Made by a program: the position numbers and the translations under genes. Positions 1 to 8,664 of a DNA stretch of 64,000 nt are shown here, piece by piece; position 1 is the stretch's first letter; the number at the start of each line of letters is the position of its first letter. The stretch lies in assembly GCA_947496375.1 (NCBI GenBank), contig CANMCY010000001.1, positions 1-64,000 on the forward strand, written 5' to 3'. The DNA is from Flavobacteriales bacterium. GTDB lineage: Bacteria > Bacteroidota > Bacteroidia > NS11-12g > UBA955. The notes below the pieces were generated by a model. It was not told where the DNA came from. It was given only the letters and a program-made list of their open reading frames with translations, and ran no database searches.

Positions 1-594
1 CAGAAAACCACTTTAAATCAATTCATCATCGGGGCCATTGTGCTGCTGATGATTTGGGTGAACATCGATCTGTTTTATCACTGGATGCCCAATGGAGAAA
101 AGTATGAGCCCGGTAAATGGGCTGTTTTGATTCTGGGACTGGGCAAATTGTGCATGCTGCTGCAGGGAAACAGCTCTGCCATGCTGATTTTCTCGCACCG
201 CTATTATTTGTCACTGATTATCAATGCGGCATGTCTGTTTGCGGGCATCCTGCTTAATAACTATATGATTCCGCTGTATGGCATTGAGGGTGCTGCTGCA
301 GCTACTGCTTTTGTGTGGCTGTTGGGTGCCATTATAACAGGCACCATCATTTGGTTTATGTTCCGTTTAAATCCCTACAATAGCAAAGTGTTGATTATGG
401 CGGGACTGCTGTCCGGTCTTTTGATTTTTATCAGCATGGTTAAGATTAGCCCTGTTTTTTGGCTGGACTTATTGCTAAAGAATGTCTTGATAGTTTCCTC
501 CACTATTTTCGTATTACTCAAGTTTAAATTGAGCGAAGACATTGAGAGCATGGGCAGGAAGCTGTTATCAAAATTCGGCATGGTAAAGCCATGA
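1..594 (+). CDS. Polysaccharide/oligosaccharide flippase, C-terminal part (cut by window edge)
   Basis: The reading frame is open from the first base, so this is the last 197 residues of a larger protein. About seven hydrophobic segments are seen, separated by short basic loops, and a segment reading P-x-YG-x-x-GAA lies between two helices. This is the look of the C-terminal half of Wzx/MATE-type polysaccharide biosynthesis proteins, which flip lipid-linked sugars across the inner membrane. The pseudaminic acid genes that follow fit such a role (inference). It ends in TGA 41 bases before pseB. The substrate cannot be told, and the N-terminal half is outside the window. Confidence 0.72.
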   Translation, partial: QKTTLNQFIIGAIVLLMIWVNIDLFYHWMPNGEKYEPGKWAVLILGLGKLCMLLQGNSSAMLIFSHRYYLSLIINAACLFAGILLNNYMIPLYGIEGAAAATAFVWLLGAIITGTIIWFMFRLNPYNSKVLIMAGLLSGLLIFISMVKISPVFWLDLLLKNVLIVSSTIFVLLKFKLSEDIESMGRKLLSKFGMVKP

Positions 595-622
595 GTCGGT
601 GGTATATCCGTCAATAAAATCT

Positions 623-630
623 TAACTTTG
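623..630 (+). promoter_or_regulatory. Bacteroidota -7 promoter element of pseB
   Basis: TAACTTTG is a perfect match to the TAnnTTTG element read by the Bacteroidota primary sigma factor. It ends 5 bases before the pseB ATG, so transcription would start at or next to the start codon. No clear -33 TTG is seen. Confidence 0.6.
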
Positions 631-635
631 CATTT

Positions 636-1670
636 ATGTTCGAAAATCACTTCCCTGATTTAAACAAAAAAAGTGTACTCATTACAGGCGGAACCGGCTC
701 GTTTGGTAAGAAATTTATGGAGACATTGCTGCAGCTGTATCCTCAGATGGAACGCCTTGTGGTGTATAGCCGTGATGAACTGAAGCAGTTTGAGATGAGC
801 CAGAAGTGGAGTTCCGGTACAGACCACAGAATACGCTATTTTCTCGGGGATGTTCGGGATCTCGACAGATTGCGCAGGGCGCTGGAAGGAATTGATGTGG
901 TGATTCATGCCGCTGCACTCAAGCAGGTTCCGGCCGCTGAATACAATCCATGGGAATTTGTAAAGACCAACGTGATGGGTGCACAGAATATTATTGAAGC
1001 GTCTTTGGATCAGGGCGTGGAAAAAGTAGTGGCATTAAGTACAGACAAAGCAGCGGCCCCTATTAATTTATACGGTGCTACAAAATTGTGCAGCGATAAG
1101 TTGTTTACGGCTGCAAATAACATTCGCGGCAAGAGAAATATAACGTTTTCTGTGGTGAGGTATGGCAACGTGATGGGAAGCCGGGGTAGTGTAATGCCCT
1201 TTTTTCTGGAAAAATCTAAAACCGGGAAATTGCCTATTACAGACACCCGAATGACTCGTTTTAACATAACCCTTCAGGATGGTGTTAATCTGGTTTTACT
1301 GGCCCTGAAAAATGCCTGGGGAGGCGAAATTTTTGTCCCCAAGATCCCTTCATATAAAATCGGTGATGTGGCAGAAGCGATAGGGCCAAATTGTGAGCGT
1401 GAGATTGTAGGAATCAGGCCCGGTGAAAAAATCCATGAAGAAATGATTACTGAGAGCGATAGCTTCAATACCTTTGATTGTGGAGATTATTACGCCATTT
1501 TGCCTACGGTTCCGAATTTTAACCTAAACGACTGGCAGCATCATTTCGGAGCAGCTTCTGTAGCACAGGGTTTCAAATACAATAGTGGTGAGAACGATCA
1601 ATGGCTGTCTGTTGAGGCCATCCGTGAACTCATCAAAATCCACATGGATTCTGAATTTACCCCCGTATGA
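636..1670 (+). CDS. pseB: UDP-N-acetylglucosamine 4,6-dehydratase (inverting)
   Basis: First enzyme of CMP-pseudaminic acid synthesis: it converts UDP-GlcNAc to UDP-2-acetamido-2,6-dideoxy-beta-L-arabino-hexos-4-ulose in the cytoplasm. The 344-residue protein has the extended SDR Rossmann motif GGTGSFG at residues 18-24. Catalytic residues match FlaA1/PseB: Asp137-Lys138 in STDKA, Tyr146 and Lys150 in YGATK. Length is normal for the family. The ATG at 636 follows a -7 element by 5 bases. The stop overlaps the pseC start (ATGA), so the two are co-translated. The related retaining dehydratases (legionaminic or QuiNAc routes) are longer membrane proteins, and the pse gene context settles the choice. 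Confidence 0.93.
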   Translation: MFENHFPDLNKKSVLITGGTGSFGKKFMETLLQLYPQMERLVVYSRDELKQFEMSQKWSSGTDHRIRYFLGDVRDLDRLRRALEGIDVVIHAAALKQVPAAEYNPWEFVKTNVMGAQNIIEASLDQGVEKVVALSTDKAAAPINLYGATKLCSDKLFTAANNIRGKRNITFSVVRYGNVMGSRGSVMPFFLEKSKTGKLPITDTRMTRFNITLQDGVNLVLLALKNAWGGEIFVPKIPSYKIGDVAEAIGPNCEREIVGIRPGEKIHEEMITESDSFNTFDCGDYYAILPTVPNFNLNDWQHHFGAASVAQGFKYNSGENDQWLSVEAIRELIKIHMDSEFTPV

Positions 1671-2815
1671 AAAATATTCCCTACGGCCGCCAGCATATAA
1701 CGCAGCAGGATATTGATGCTGTGAGTGCTGTATTAACGGGTGATTTTTTAACCCAGGGTCCGGCTGTAGAGAAATTTGAAAAAGGATTTTCGGCCCATGT
1801 GCATTCATCCCATGCGGTTGCCGTGGCCAATGGGACGGCCGCCTTGCATTTATGTGCCATGGCCTTGGATGTAAAGCCGGGCGATCGGTGGTTAACAACG
1901 CCAATATCCTTTGTGGCCAGCGGAAACTGCATTTTGTATTGCGGTGGCCAGGTAGATTTTGTGGATATAGATCCCGCCACACTGACCATGGATTTGAATC
2001 AGCTGGAGGATAAACTAAAAACCGGTCGTTACAAAGGCGTAGTACCGGTAGATTTTGCAGGATATCCGGTGCGAATGGATGAGGTAAAAATCATGGCAGA
2101 CCAATACGGCGCCAGGATCATTGAAGATGCCTGCCACGCACCGGGCGGGTACTTTACAGACAACACAGGCGAAATCCGCTACTGTGGTGATGGTCAGCAT
2201 GCCGATCTGGCGATTTTTTCGTTTCATCCCGTTAAGCACATTGCCTGCGGCGAAGGAGGGATGATTACGGGCAATAATCCTGCACTCATAGATAAAGTAA
2301 AATTGCTCCGCACCCATGGCATCACCCGCGATCCGCAGAAAATGCATGAAAACCATGGTGGCTGGTATATGGAAATGCAGGAACTGGGCTACAATTATCG
2401 TATGCCGGATGTGTTGTGCGCTTTAGGTTCATCGCAGCTCACACGTGCCGACGAAGGACTCGTGAAACGCAGGGCCATAGCCCGCCGATACGGTGAGGCA
2501 TTCGAAGGTTGTAATCTATCTTTTACCCATGTTCCGGATGGTATGGGTCATGCGTACCACTTATACGTTATCACTACCTCCAATAGAAAGGCGCTCTACG
2601 ACTTTTTGAGGGAAAATGGGGTTTTTGCACAGGTTCATTACATACCCATGCACACCATGCCCCATTACCAAAACATGGGTTTTAAACAAGGCGATTTTCC
2701 CAAAGCAGAAAAATATTACGAGGAATGCCTGAGTCTGCCCATGTATCCGTCGCTGTCGTCAGAAGATCAGGAATATGTTATTGATTTGGTAAAGGAATTT
2801 TTGCGAAAGCAATAA
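1667..2815 (+). CDS. pseC: UDP-4-amino-4,6-dideoxy-N-acetyl-beta-L-altrosamine transaminase
   Basis: PLP-dependent aminotransferase of the DegT/DnrJ/EryC1 family. It aminates C4 of the PseB product using glutamate as donor. The 382-residue protein shows the family signature SFHPVKHIACGEGG, in which Lys190 is the expected Schiff-base lysine, preceded by EDACHAPGG near residue 153. It overlaps pseB by four bases and pseF starts 7 bases downstream, so pseB-pseC-pseF form a tight operon. Substrate assignment rests on the neighbours, because sugar aminotransferases of this fold are hard to separate by motif alone. Confidence 0.92.
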   Translation: MKNIPYGRQHITQQDIDAVSAVLTGDFLTQGPAVEKFEKGFSAHVHSSHAVAVANGTAALHLCAMALDVKPGDRWLTTPISFVASGNCILYCGGQVDFVDIDPATLTMDLNQLEDKLKTGRYKGVVPVDFAGYPVRMDEVKIMADQYGARIIEDACHAPGGYFTDNTGEIRYCGDGQHADLAIFSFHPVKHIACGEGGMITGNNPALIDKVKLLRTHGITRDPQKMHENHGGWYMEMQELGYNYRMPDVLCALGSSQLTRADEGLVKRRAIARRYGEAFEGCNLSFTHVPDGMGHAYHLYVITTSNRKALYDFLRENGVFAQVHYIPMHTMPHYQNMGFKQGDFPKAEKYYEECLSLPMYPSLSSEDQEYVIDLVKEFLRKQ

Positions 2816-2822
2816 ATGCAAC

Positions 2823-3503
2823 ATGAATAAAATTCTGGCGTTGATACCTGCCAGGGGAGGCAGTAAGCGAATTCCCGGTAAAAATAGCCGCCTGTTTATG
2901 GGTAAACCCATTATCCAGTACAGCATAGATGCAGCGAGTGCTTCAGAAATATTCACGGATATTTGGGTTAGCACAGACAAGGATGAAATTGCTGAATTGT
3001 GCAGGTCAGAAAAAATTCATGTGCACGACCGCAGCGCAGAGGCGGCCTCTGATGTGGCAACCATTAGTGAGGTGCTGAAAGAAGTTCTTGTCGATTTGGA
3101 CATACATCAGGGTACGCTGTGCCTGATATACGCCACAGCGCCATTTGTGGATGCGGATATGCTCAAAAAATCATACCGGGAATTTGTGACATCCGGAGCG
3201 GACAGTTTGCTTCCGGTGGTTCGCTATTCATTCCCTATTCAGCGGGCCATGAAGTCGGAGGATGGCTGGTTACAGATGATTCAACCCGAAAACATGCATG
3301 TTCGTTCTCAGGATTTACCGGCTTCATTTCATGATGCCGGTTTATTTTTCTGGATTAACGTAGAAAAATTCTTGCAGTCCGGTAAGGTATTCATGGATAA
3401 AACCCTGGCTTTTGAGGTAGATGAAATGTATTGCCAGGATATAGACAACGAAAGCGACTGGAAGGCCGCCGAGTTGAAATACAAAATCATGCATGCCGGC
3501 TAG
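2823..3503 (+). CDS. pseF: Pseudaminic acid cytidylyltransferase
   Basis: Activates pseudaminic acid with CTP to give CMP-pseudaminic acid, the donor for glycosyltransferases. The 226-residue protein begins with the CMP-sugar synthetase signature ALIPARGGSKRIPGKN and has the family LIYATAPF and DAGLFFW segments. Length fits PseF/NeuA-type enzymes. It lies 7 bases after pseC. Its stop is 11 bases from the stop of the convergent pseG. CMP-sialic or CMP-legionaminic acid synthetases share the same fold, but pseB, pseC, pseG and pseI around it support pseudaminic acid. Confidence 0.9.
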   Translation: MNKILALIPARGGSKRIPGKNSRLFMGKPIIQYSIDAASASEIFTDIWVSTDKDEIAELCRSEKIHVHDRSAEAASDVATISEVLKEVLVDLDIHQGTLCLIYATAPFVDADMLKKSYREFVTSGADSLLPVVRYSFPIQRAMKSEDGWLQMIQPENMHVRSQDLPASFHDAGLFFWINVEKFLQSGKVFMDKTLAFEVDEMYCQDIDNESDWKAAELKYKIMHAG

Positions 3504-3514
3504 ACAATGCCGCA

Positions 3515-4492
3515 CTAAAAGCTATCTTTTAATAGGTTTTTAAAATTTTCCGGGTCAGCGGCCTTCATTAGGTTGTACTGATTCATTTTCAGCTCATCTG
3601 CATTCATTAGTATCAGCTGCGACAATACATCCAGGGCATTTGCTGTGTGTAAATCTCCTGCATTCAGGGCGGTTTGGTATTTTTCGCAAGTTGCGGCAAT
3701 CATTTTTTGATTTTCATGGGTATAGCCGGTAGCAATGCAAGAGCCCACGCACATGGCTTCCAGGGTAAGCGTTGAGGCCGTTAACAATGAAAATTTACAG
3801 GATTGAATCAGCGCAACCATTTCATCGGCATTGAGTCCAATATGCAAGTGTATCGCTTCATTGCATCTTTCCCTGAGGGCGGGTAATCTGTTGTTTAAGT
3901 GACTGGTAACGAGGTGAACAGGCGCAATACCCAGTTCTATCGCAGCTTGCAGGAATTTTTCTGTCAGCTGCTCAGGGTCGGTCCCGCCCAATGCGATTAT
4001 CAGCCCGGACTGAGGGGAGGTTTGATGATGGTTTTTAAGCGCATCCAGAAATGGTTTTCTCAGCATCAGGTATGCTGATCCAAGCAGCAAGCGCGTTTCA
4101 GGTAGGTGATCAAACCCATTTTTTTCAGCAGCGGGCAAATGATTGATGATAACATTGCAGGGCAGGGCGTCGGCCGGTATATCGTTAATGCCAATGGTCC
4201 ATAAGCCATGTGCCTGTAATTGGTGTACATCTTCCTTGGTCAATGCGTAATCATCCAGTATCACATGGTCCCCGGGTTTTGATTGTTGCAAAACGAAGCT
4301 CAATCTGTCTGTGTTATAAACACAAGGGAAATGGCCATATTGGAGGGATTCGTCTGTTTTATTGAAAACGAAGCAAATGTGGGTGAAATATTGCCTGATG
4401 CTGTCGGAAATGGAGGTGCAACGATTTACATGGCCCAGTCCAACACTGGGATTGCCTGTGGTAATTACGAATAAATCGGGTCTTTGCAACAC
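3515..4492 (-). CDS. pseG: UDP-2,4-diacetamido-2,4,6-trideoxy-beta-L-altropyranose hydrolase
   Basis: PseG removes UDP from the diacetamido sugar to release 6-deoxy-AltdiNAc for PseI. The protein is about 325 residues and keeps the GT-B-like PseG signatures: GLGHVNRC near the N-terminus, LDDYAL, LLLGSAYLMLRKPF and ALGGTDPE. The start is chosen at GTG 4492 because a -7 element (TACATTTG) ends only 3 bases upstream; a TTG two codons earlier would lie within that element. It is transcribed against pseBCF and divergently from pseI, an unusual order for a pathway normally in one direction. MurG-like nucleases or transferases share the fold, but the motif set and location make PseG likely. Confidence 0.88.
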   Translation of the reverse strand: MLQRPDLFVITTGNPSVGLGHVNRCTSISDSIRQYFTHICFVFNKTDESLQYGHFPCVYNTDRLSFVLQQSKPGDHVILDDYALTKEDVHQLQAHGLWTIGINDIPADALPCNVIINHLPAAEKNGFDHLPETRLLLGSAYLMLRKPFLDALKNHHQTSPQSGLIIALGGTDPEQLTEKFLQAAIELGIAPVHLVTSHLNNRLPALRERCNEAIHLHIGLNADEMVALIQSCKFSLLTASTLTLEAMCVGSCIATGYTHENQKMIAATCEKYQTALNAGDLHTANALDVLSQLILMNADELKMNQYNLMKAADPENFKNLLKDSF

Positions 4493-4495
4493 GTG

Positions 4496-4503
4496 CAAAT
4501 GTA
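4496..4503 (-). promoter_or_regulatory. -7 promoter element of pseG
   Basis: On the minus strand this reads TACATTTG, a full match to TAnnTTTG, 3 bases before the GTG start of pseG. It lies 13 bases from the -7 element of divergent pseI, so the two promoters must overlap back to back. Confidence 0.5.
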
Positions 4504-4516
4504 CCCCAAAATGGGT

Positions 4517-4524
4517 TAACTTTG
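4517..4524 (+). promoter_or_regulatory. -7 promoter element of pseI
   Basis: TAACTTTG, a perfect TAnnTTTG match, ends 6 bases before the ATG of pseI. It shows that the longer open frame starting with TTG at 4522 is not the real start, because that TTG is part of the promoter. Confidence 0.58.
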
Positions 4525-4530
4525 CTGAGC

Positions 4531-5580
4531 ATGAGCAGCATTGTTTTTGGCAAGAAACACATAGGGCACGGACTGCCTGCCTTGATTGCGGGAGAGCTGA
4601 GCGGCAATCACCGGGGCGATTTTGAGATTGCCAGAAAGTCGGTGTTGTCCATGAAAGAGTGTGGGCTGGATGCGGTGAAAATTCAAACCCTCAAGCCCGG
4701 AAACATTACGCTGGAAACAGATAATAAAGATTTTGTGGTGGGTGGCGGAACCCTGTGGGACGGCACTCCCTATTACAATTTGTATCAGGATATTTATACC
4801 CCTTGGGAATGGACGGTACCGCTGATGCAGCTGGCACATAGTCTGGATATGGAGTTTTTCAGTTCTCCGTTTGGGCATGAGGAGGTTGAGTTTTTGGATC
4901 AATGTGGTATTACGGCATTTAAAATAGCCAGTTTTGAAATAACGGATATTCCGCTCATTGAACATGCTGCTTCCAAGGCAAAACCCATCATTATCAGCAC
5001 GGGTATAGCCGGCTATGATGATATAAAGCTTGCAATTGATGCGTGCCGCCGCATGGGGAATAATCAGATTGTGATACTGAAGTGCACCAGCAGTTATCCT
5101 ACACCGCCGGAAGAAGCCAATCTGAGCATGATACCCCGTATTCGGGAAGATTTCAATGTGGAGGTCGGACTCAGCGATCACACCTTGGATATTGTGGCCC
5201 CTATCAGCGCTGCGGTTTACGGCGCTTGCCTCATAGAAAAACATTTTATACTGGATAAATCACTCGGCGGACCGGATGCGGCCTTTAGTTTAGAGCCCTC
5301 GGACTGGAAAAGTTTGGTGACTTCGGTTAGAATGGCCGAAAAAATGAGAGGGACCGACGATTACCGGTTAACAGAGAAAATGATTTCGGGAAGGACGCAT
5401 TCCCGCAGTTTATACGTAGCTGAAGATGTTGAAGCAGGAGCAGTGGTAAATGAAGAGAATGTTCGCAGTGTGAGGCCCGGTTTTGGTCTTCATCCTAAAT
5501 ACTGGCCGGAGGTTAAGGGGCGCAAGTTTAAAACGCCCTGTAAGAAAGGCGATCGCCTCAGTCTGGATATGCTTGAATGA
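4531..5580 (+). CDS. pseI: Pseudaminic acid synthase
   Basis: Condenses 6-deoxy-AltdiNAc with phosphoenolpyruvate to make pseudaminic acid. The protein has 349 residues from ATG 4531: an N-terminal NeuB-type TIM barrel with AGELSGNHRGDFEIA, AVKIQT, FFSSPF, IASFEITD and GLSDHT, then a C-terminal SAF domain in the last 60 residues (RSLYVAEDVEAG to GLHPKYWPEVKG). The start is fixed by the -7 element just upstream. It is followed after 13 bases by an unrecognised gene on the same strand. NeuB and LegI are close relatives; the pse neighbours and the AGELSGNH segment favour PseI. Confidence 0.91.
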   Translation: MSSIVFGKKHIGHGLPALIAGELSGNHRGDFEIARKSVLSMKECGLDAVKIQTLKPGNITLETDNKDFVVGGGTLWDGTPYYNLYQDIYTPWEWTVPLMQLAHSLDMEFFSSPFGHEEVEFLDQCGITAFKIASFEITDIPLIEHAASKAKPIIISTGIAGYDDIKLAIDACRRMGNNQIVILKCTSSYPTPPEEANLSMIPRIREDFNVEVGLSDHTLDIVAPISAAVYGACLIEKHFILDKSLGGPDAAFSLEPSDWKSLVTSVRMAEKMRGTDDYRLTEKMISGRTHSRSLYVAEDVEAGAVVNEENVRSVRPGFGLHPKYWPEVKGRKFKTPCKKGDRLSLDMLE

Positions 5581-5593
5581 AATAGATTGCGGC

Positions 5594-6520
5594 ATGGATA
5601 AAATCATACTATTCACACAGCATCTATTTTATACAGTTTTATCAATTGTAAAGGTTGTAATTAAAGCCAAAAAACATAAAAAACCCGTTGTAAACCCTTC
5701 GGAAGATTGCTATGTCATGGGAAATGGTCCGGCCCTATCTGCCGCCATGGAAAAGGACCCAAATTATTTTTCAGGTAAACATGTCTGCGTGGTAAATGGT
5801 TTTTCCACCACTGATATTTATGCAAAAATTCAGCCGCAGTCTTATTTTATCAAGGATGGATTGTTTTTTTGGATTGATGAAAATGAGTATGCCAATCCGG
5901 AACAAACCTGGAGAGAAAAAAAATCGATGGGTGAAAAAAATACGGTAATAGCGGCCGTTAATACCATCAAATCTATCAAAGAAAAAACCACATGGAAACT
6001 GAATTTATATATTCCCGTGTGGGCAAAAAAGTCACTATTGGTTAAAGAAGTTTCAACCAATCCTAACATTCATATTGTTTATTTTAATAATATTAAAGTA
6101 GAGGGTTTTCGCTGGTTTCTATACAGATTTATATTTCCTGCCGGTCTGGGTAATCCTCAGTTTATGAATGTAGTTCAGATGGCATTGTTTCAAAAAATAA
6201 ACGAAGGATTTAAAAAAATATACATATCGGGGGTCAATGCCAATTTTCATCAATATCTGGAGGTGGGTGATGACAATAAGGTATACATGGTTCAGCATCA
6301 TTTTTATGATAAATCGCCTACCCGAAATATATTGTCTGATCGGGATGCTTCCGGTAATTATATTCCCCAGCCCATCTGGAAACAATTTGAGAATCTGAAG
6401 CGTCTTTTCCGTGGGTTTGCCCAGATAAAAATGTATGCAGATTATAAACAATGTAGCATTATCAATACCTCTAAAGAATCTTTTATTGATTCATTTGACA
6501 GGGAATATATTTTTGATTGA
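5594..6520 (+). CDS. Unrecognised glycan-cluster protein with a GNGP motif
   Basis: 308 residues from ATG 5594, 13 bases after pseI. A frame reaching further upstream overlaps pseI and is not needed. There is no signal peptide, but residues 5-20 are hydrophobic and followed by a Lys-rich stretch. At about residue 40 it reads CYVMGNGPALSAAMEKDP, which resembles the nucleotide-sugar-binding GNGPSL motif of DUF115/Maf-like proteins, known in other bacteria to transfer nonulosonic acids to flagellin. The rest includes YISGVNANFHQYL and an Asp-rich loop. I do not recognise the family with confidence. Transfer of pseudaminic acid or another late glycan step is an inference from position. The gene looks more A+T-rich than the pse genes before it. 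Confidence 0.55.
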   Translation: MDKIILFTQHLFYTVLSIVKVVIKAKKHKKPVVNPSEDCYVMGNGPALSAAMEKDPNYFSGKHVCVVNGFSTTDIYAKIQPQSYFIKDGLFFWIDENEYANPEQTWREKKSMGEKNTVIAAVNTIKSIKEKTTWKLNLYIPVWAKKSLLVKEVSTNPNIHIVYFNNIKVEGFRWFLYRFIFPAGLGNPQFMNVVQMALFQKINEGFKKIYISGVNANFHQYLEVGDDNKVYMVQHHFYDKSPTRNILSDRDASGNYIPQPIWKQFENLKRLFRGFAQIKMYADYKQCSIINTSKESFIDSFDREYIFD

Positions 6521-6619
6521 CCTGTTTTATAATTAGGTGCTTTTTGCATCATGATTTCAGGGTTTATCCGCCATGGAAGTTGTTGATGTAATAATTTGTC
6601 ATTTTCTTTGCTCACTTTT

Positions 6620-7198
6620 ATGCTAAACCTCATCATATTTGGTCCTCCCGGTGCCGGAAAAGGCACACAAAGCGAAAAAATTATTGACCGCTATCAGCTT
6701 GTACACATTGCCACCGGAGATTTGCTCAGGGCAGAGCGTAAAGCAGGCACAGTGCTTGGAAACGAGGCCAATGAATACATTAGCAGAGGCGAACTGGTGC
6801 CGGATTCGGTTGTGGTGGGTATGGTGCGCAATTTTATGTCATCCCATGCCGGTGCCGGTGGGTTTATTTTCGACGGATTTCCCAGAACGATTCCGCAGGC
6901 AGAGGCATTGGATGCGATGCTCCTGGAGTTTAATACTGCCATTTCTGCGGTGCTGGGACTGGAAGTAGTGGAGGATGAGCTGGTGAAGAGACTGATGCTT
7001 CGCGGCCAAACTTCAGGCAGGGTGGATGACCAGGATGAAGACACCATCCGAAATAGATTCCGTGAGTATCAAAACAAAACATTGCCGCTGCAGGGTTACT
7101 ACAGCGAACAGGGCAAATATCAAAGTGTTCAAGGTATTGGGGAAATTGATGAAATTTTCACTAACTTGTGTGCTTGTATAGATACCGTTAAATCATGA
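6620..7198 (+). CDS. adk: Adenylate kinase
   Basis: Interconverts ATP + AMP and 2 ADP in the cytoplasm. The protein has 192 residues from ATG 6620; the open frame begins at TTG 6596, but ATG 6620 places the P-loop (GPPGAGKGT, residues 8-16) at its normal position. AMP-binding segments HIATGDLLR and FDGFPRT are present, and the short LID reads GRVDD. This is the short, zinc-free form without the four-Cys LID. It overlaps the next gene by ATGA. The 99 bases upstream hold no gene and no clear terminator. Confidence 0.95.
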   Translation: MLNLIIFGPPGAGKGTQSEKIIDRYQLVHIATGDLLRAERKAGTVLGNEANEYISRGELVPDSVVVGMVRNFMSSHAGAGGFIFDGFPRTIPQAEALDAMLLEFNTAISAVLGLEVVEDELVKRLMLRGQTSGRVDDQDEDTIRNRFREYQNKTLPLQGYYSEQGKYQSVQGIGEIDEIFTNLCACIDTVKS

Positions 7199-7920
7199 TT
7201 AAAAATAACATTCACTACCTGATTCTCGCATTGGCGGGGATTGTGGCTGCCTGGTTCATTGGCAATGGTTTTAAACGCAAACCCCATGGTGAGTATATTG
7301 CTGTTACCGGGATGGCTGAGGTGAGTTTTACCAGCGATGATATTCACTGGTCAGGCAGTTTTTCCCGTTCCAGTGCCGAAATGAAAGATGCTTACCAGCT
7401 GATCAAGGCGGATAAAGATAAAGTATATCAGTATTTTAAGGGGCAGGGGGTGCATGATTCAGAAATGGTTTTTGGAACGGTAAATCTGGACAGACAGTAT
7501 GAAGATATTCGTTCGGATGGTAATTATCGGTCGGTTTTTGTGGGATACAAGGCCACCCAGGGCATTAAAATTCGCTCCCGCCGCATTGATGCCATAGAGG
7601 CCATAGTAAAGGAAAGTATGAACCTGGTGGAAAATGGAATTGAATTTAATGCCAATTCGCCAGAGTTTTATTACACGCGCTTGTCAGAGTTGAAGCTGGA
7701 GTTGATTAGCCAGGCCGCCTCAGATGCCAGTGCTCGCGCCAAAAAGATTGCCGAAGCCAGTGATTGTAGTTTGGGTTCACTTAAATCTTCAGACTTGGGC
7801 GTATTTCAGATTACAGGTGAAAACGACAATGAAGAATATAGCTGGGGCGGCGTTTTCAATACTTCCAGTAAGCGAAAAACCGCACGCGTGACGGTTTCGT
7901 CCAATTTCGCCACCCACTGA
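7195..7920 (+). CDS. SIMPL-domain (DUF541) protein
   Basis: 241 residues. One N-terminal hydrophobic segment (about residues 7-25) acts as signal anchor or signal peptide, so the rest is periplasmic or surface exposed. The remainder matches SIMPL/DUF541 proteins: the EYIAVTGMAEVSFTSDDI opening strand, a central helix, and DASARAKKIAEASDCSLGSL near the C-terminus. Family members form large oligomers in other bacteria, but their biochemical role is poorly defined. It is translationally coupled on both sides: ATGA overlap with adk and TGATG with the HAD gene. Confidence 0.8.
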   Translation: MIKNNIHYLILALAGIVAAWFIGNGFKRKPHGEYIAVTGMAEVSFTSDDIHWSGSFSRSSAEMKDAYQLIKADKDKVYQYFKGQGVHDSEMVFGTVNLDRQYEDIRSDGNYRSVFVGYKATQGIKIRSRRIDAIEAIVKESMNLVENGIEFNANSPEFYYTRLSELKLELISQAASDASARAKKIAEASDCSLGSLKSSDLGVFQITGENDNEEYSWGGVFNTSSKRKTARVTVSSNFATH

Positions 7921-8651
7921 TGCAGCCGCGCAATTTATTGCTGCTGGATCTGGATAATACCCTTTGGGATTTTGACGGTAATGCCGAGGAAGCCCTTGCT
8001 GAGTTATTTCACAGGCACCGCCTGCACGTGCGCACGTCGCACTCCGTGCATCAGTTTATTGATACCTATAAATCCATCAACAAAACCTATTGGAAACGAT
8101 ATGAAGCCGGCGAAATCCAAAAGGATTTGCTAAGGACAGGCCGTTTTATCGATACTTTCCGTGCCTTGGGTATTCCCGATGAGGAGCACCCCGAAAATGT
8201 ATGGGATGAATACCTTGAAATTTGTCCGCTGATGACCCGCATGATGCCAGGTGCTATGGCTTTTGTGCAGGAAATGAAGGAGATTTTTGTGCTGGTATTG
8301 CTCACCAATGGATTTGAAAAGACACAGCGCACCAAAATTCAGGCCTGTGGCCTTGACAGCTATGTGGAGTTAATGATTACCAGTGAATCGGTGGGTATTG
8401 CCAAGCCGGATAAAGCCATTTTTGATGTGGCAATCGCCGCCGCTACAGAAAAGTGCGGTGCTTTTAACCGTGTTTTTTATGCAGGCGATACCTGGGATAC
8501 GGATGTGAAAGGCGGGGTGAATGCAGGTATTCCTACCTTCTGGTATAATCATGCAGCCATAGAAATGCCGTCCGATGAAGTGTCTAAGCACCCGATGTTT
8601 ATGGGTAGCTGCGAAACCTTGTCTGAACTGGCCGGAAACCTGCTGTCCTAG
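7920..8651 (+). CDS. HAD-family hydrolase, YjjG-like nucleotidase
   Basis: 243 residues with the HAD motifs in order: motif I LLDLDNTLWDF (nucleophile and acid/base Asp), motif II LLTNG, motif III with the Lys of GIAKPDKAIF, and motif IV YAGDTWDTDVKG. The cap is the helical C1 type. YjjG-type members are 5'-nucleotidases that dephosphorylate (non-canonical) pyrimidine nucleotides; this substrate is inferred from overall resemblance. Its ATG overlaps the stop of the SIMPL gene by one base, and the adk-SIMPL-HAD trio is probably one operon. Confidence 0.82.
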   Translation: MQPRNLLLLDLDNTLWDFDGNAEEALAELFHRHRLHVRTSHSVHQFIDTYKSINKTYWKRYEAGEIQKDLLRTGRFIDTFRALGIPDEEHPENVWDEYLEICPLMTRMMPGAMAFVQEMKEIFVLVLLTNGFEKTQRTKIQACGLDSYVELMITSESVGIAKPDKAIFDVAIAAATEKCGAFNRVFYAGDTWDTDVKGGVNAGIPTFWYNHAAIEMPSDEVSKHPMFMGSCETLSELAGNLLS

Positions 8652-8664
8652 GTTTGACATTTTA

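Noticed and set aside
4516-5244. 242-residue open frame on the minus strand opposite pseI
   Set aside because: It lies wholly under pseI, whose motifs and length are complete. The frame shows no known domain and no promoter.
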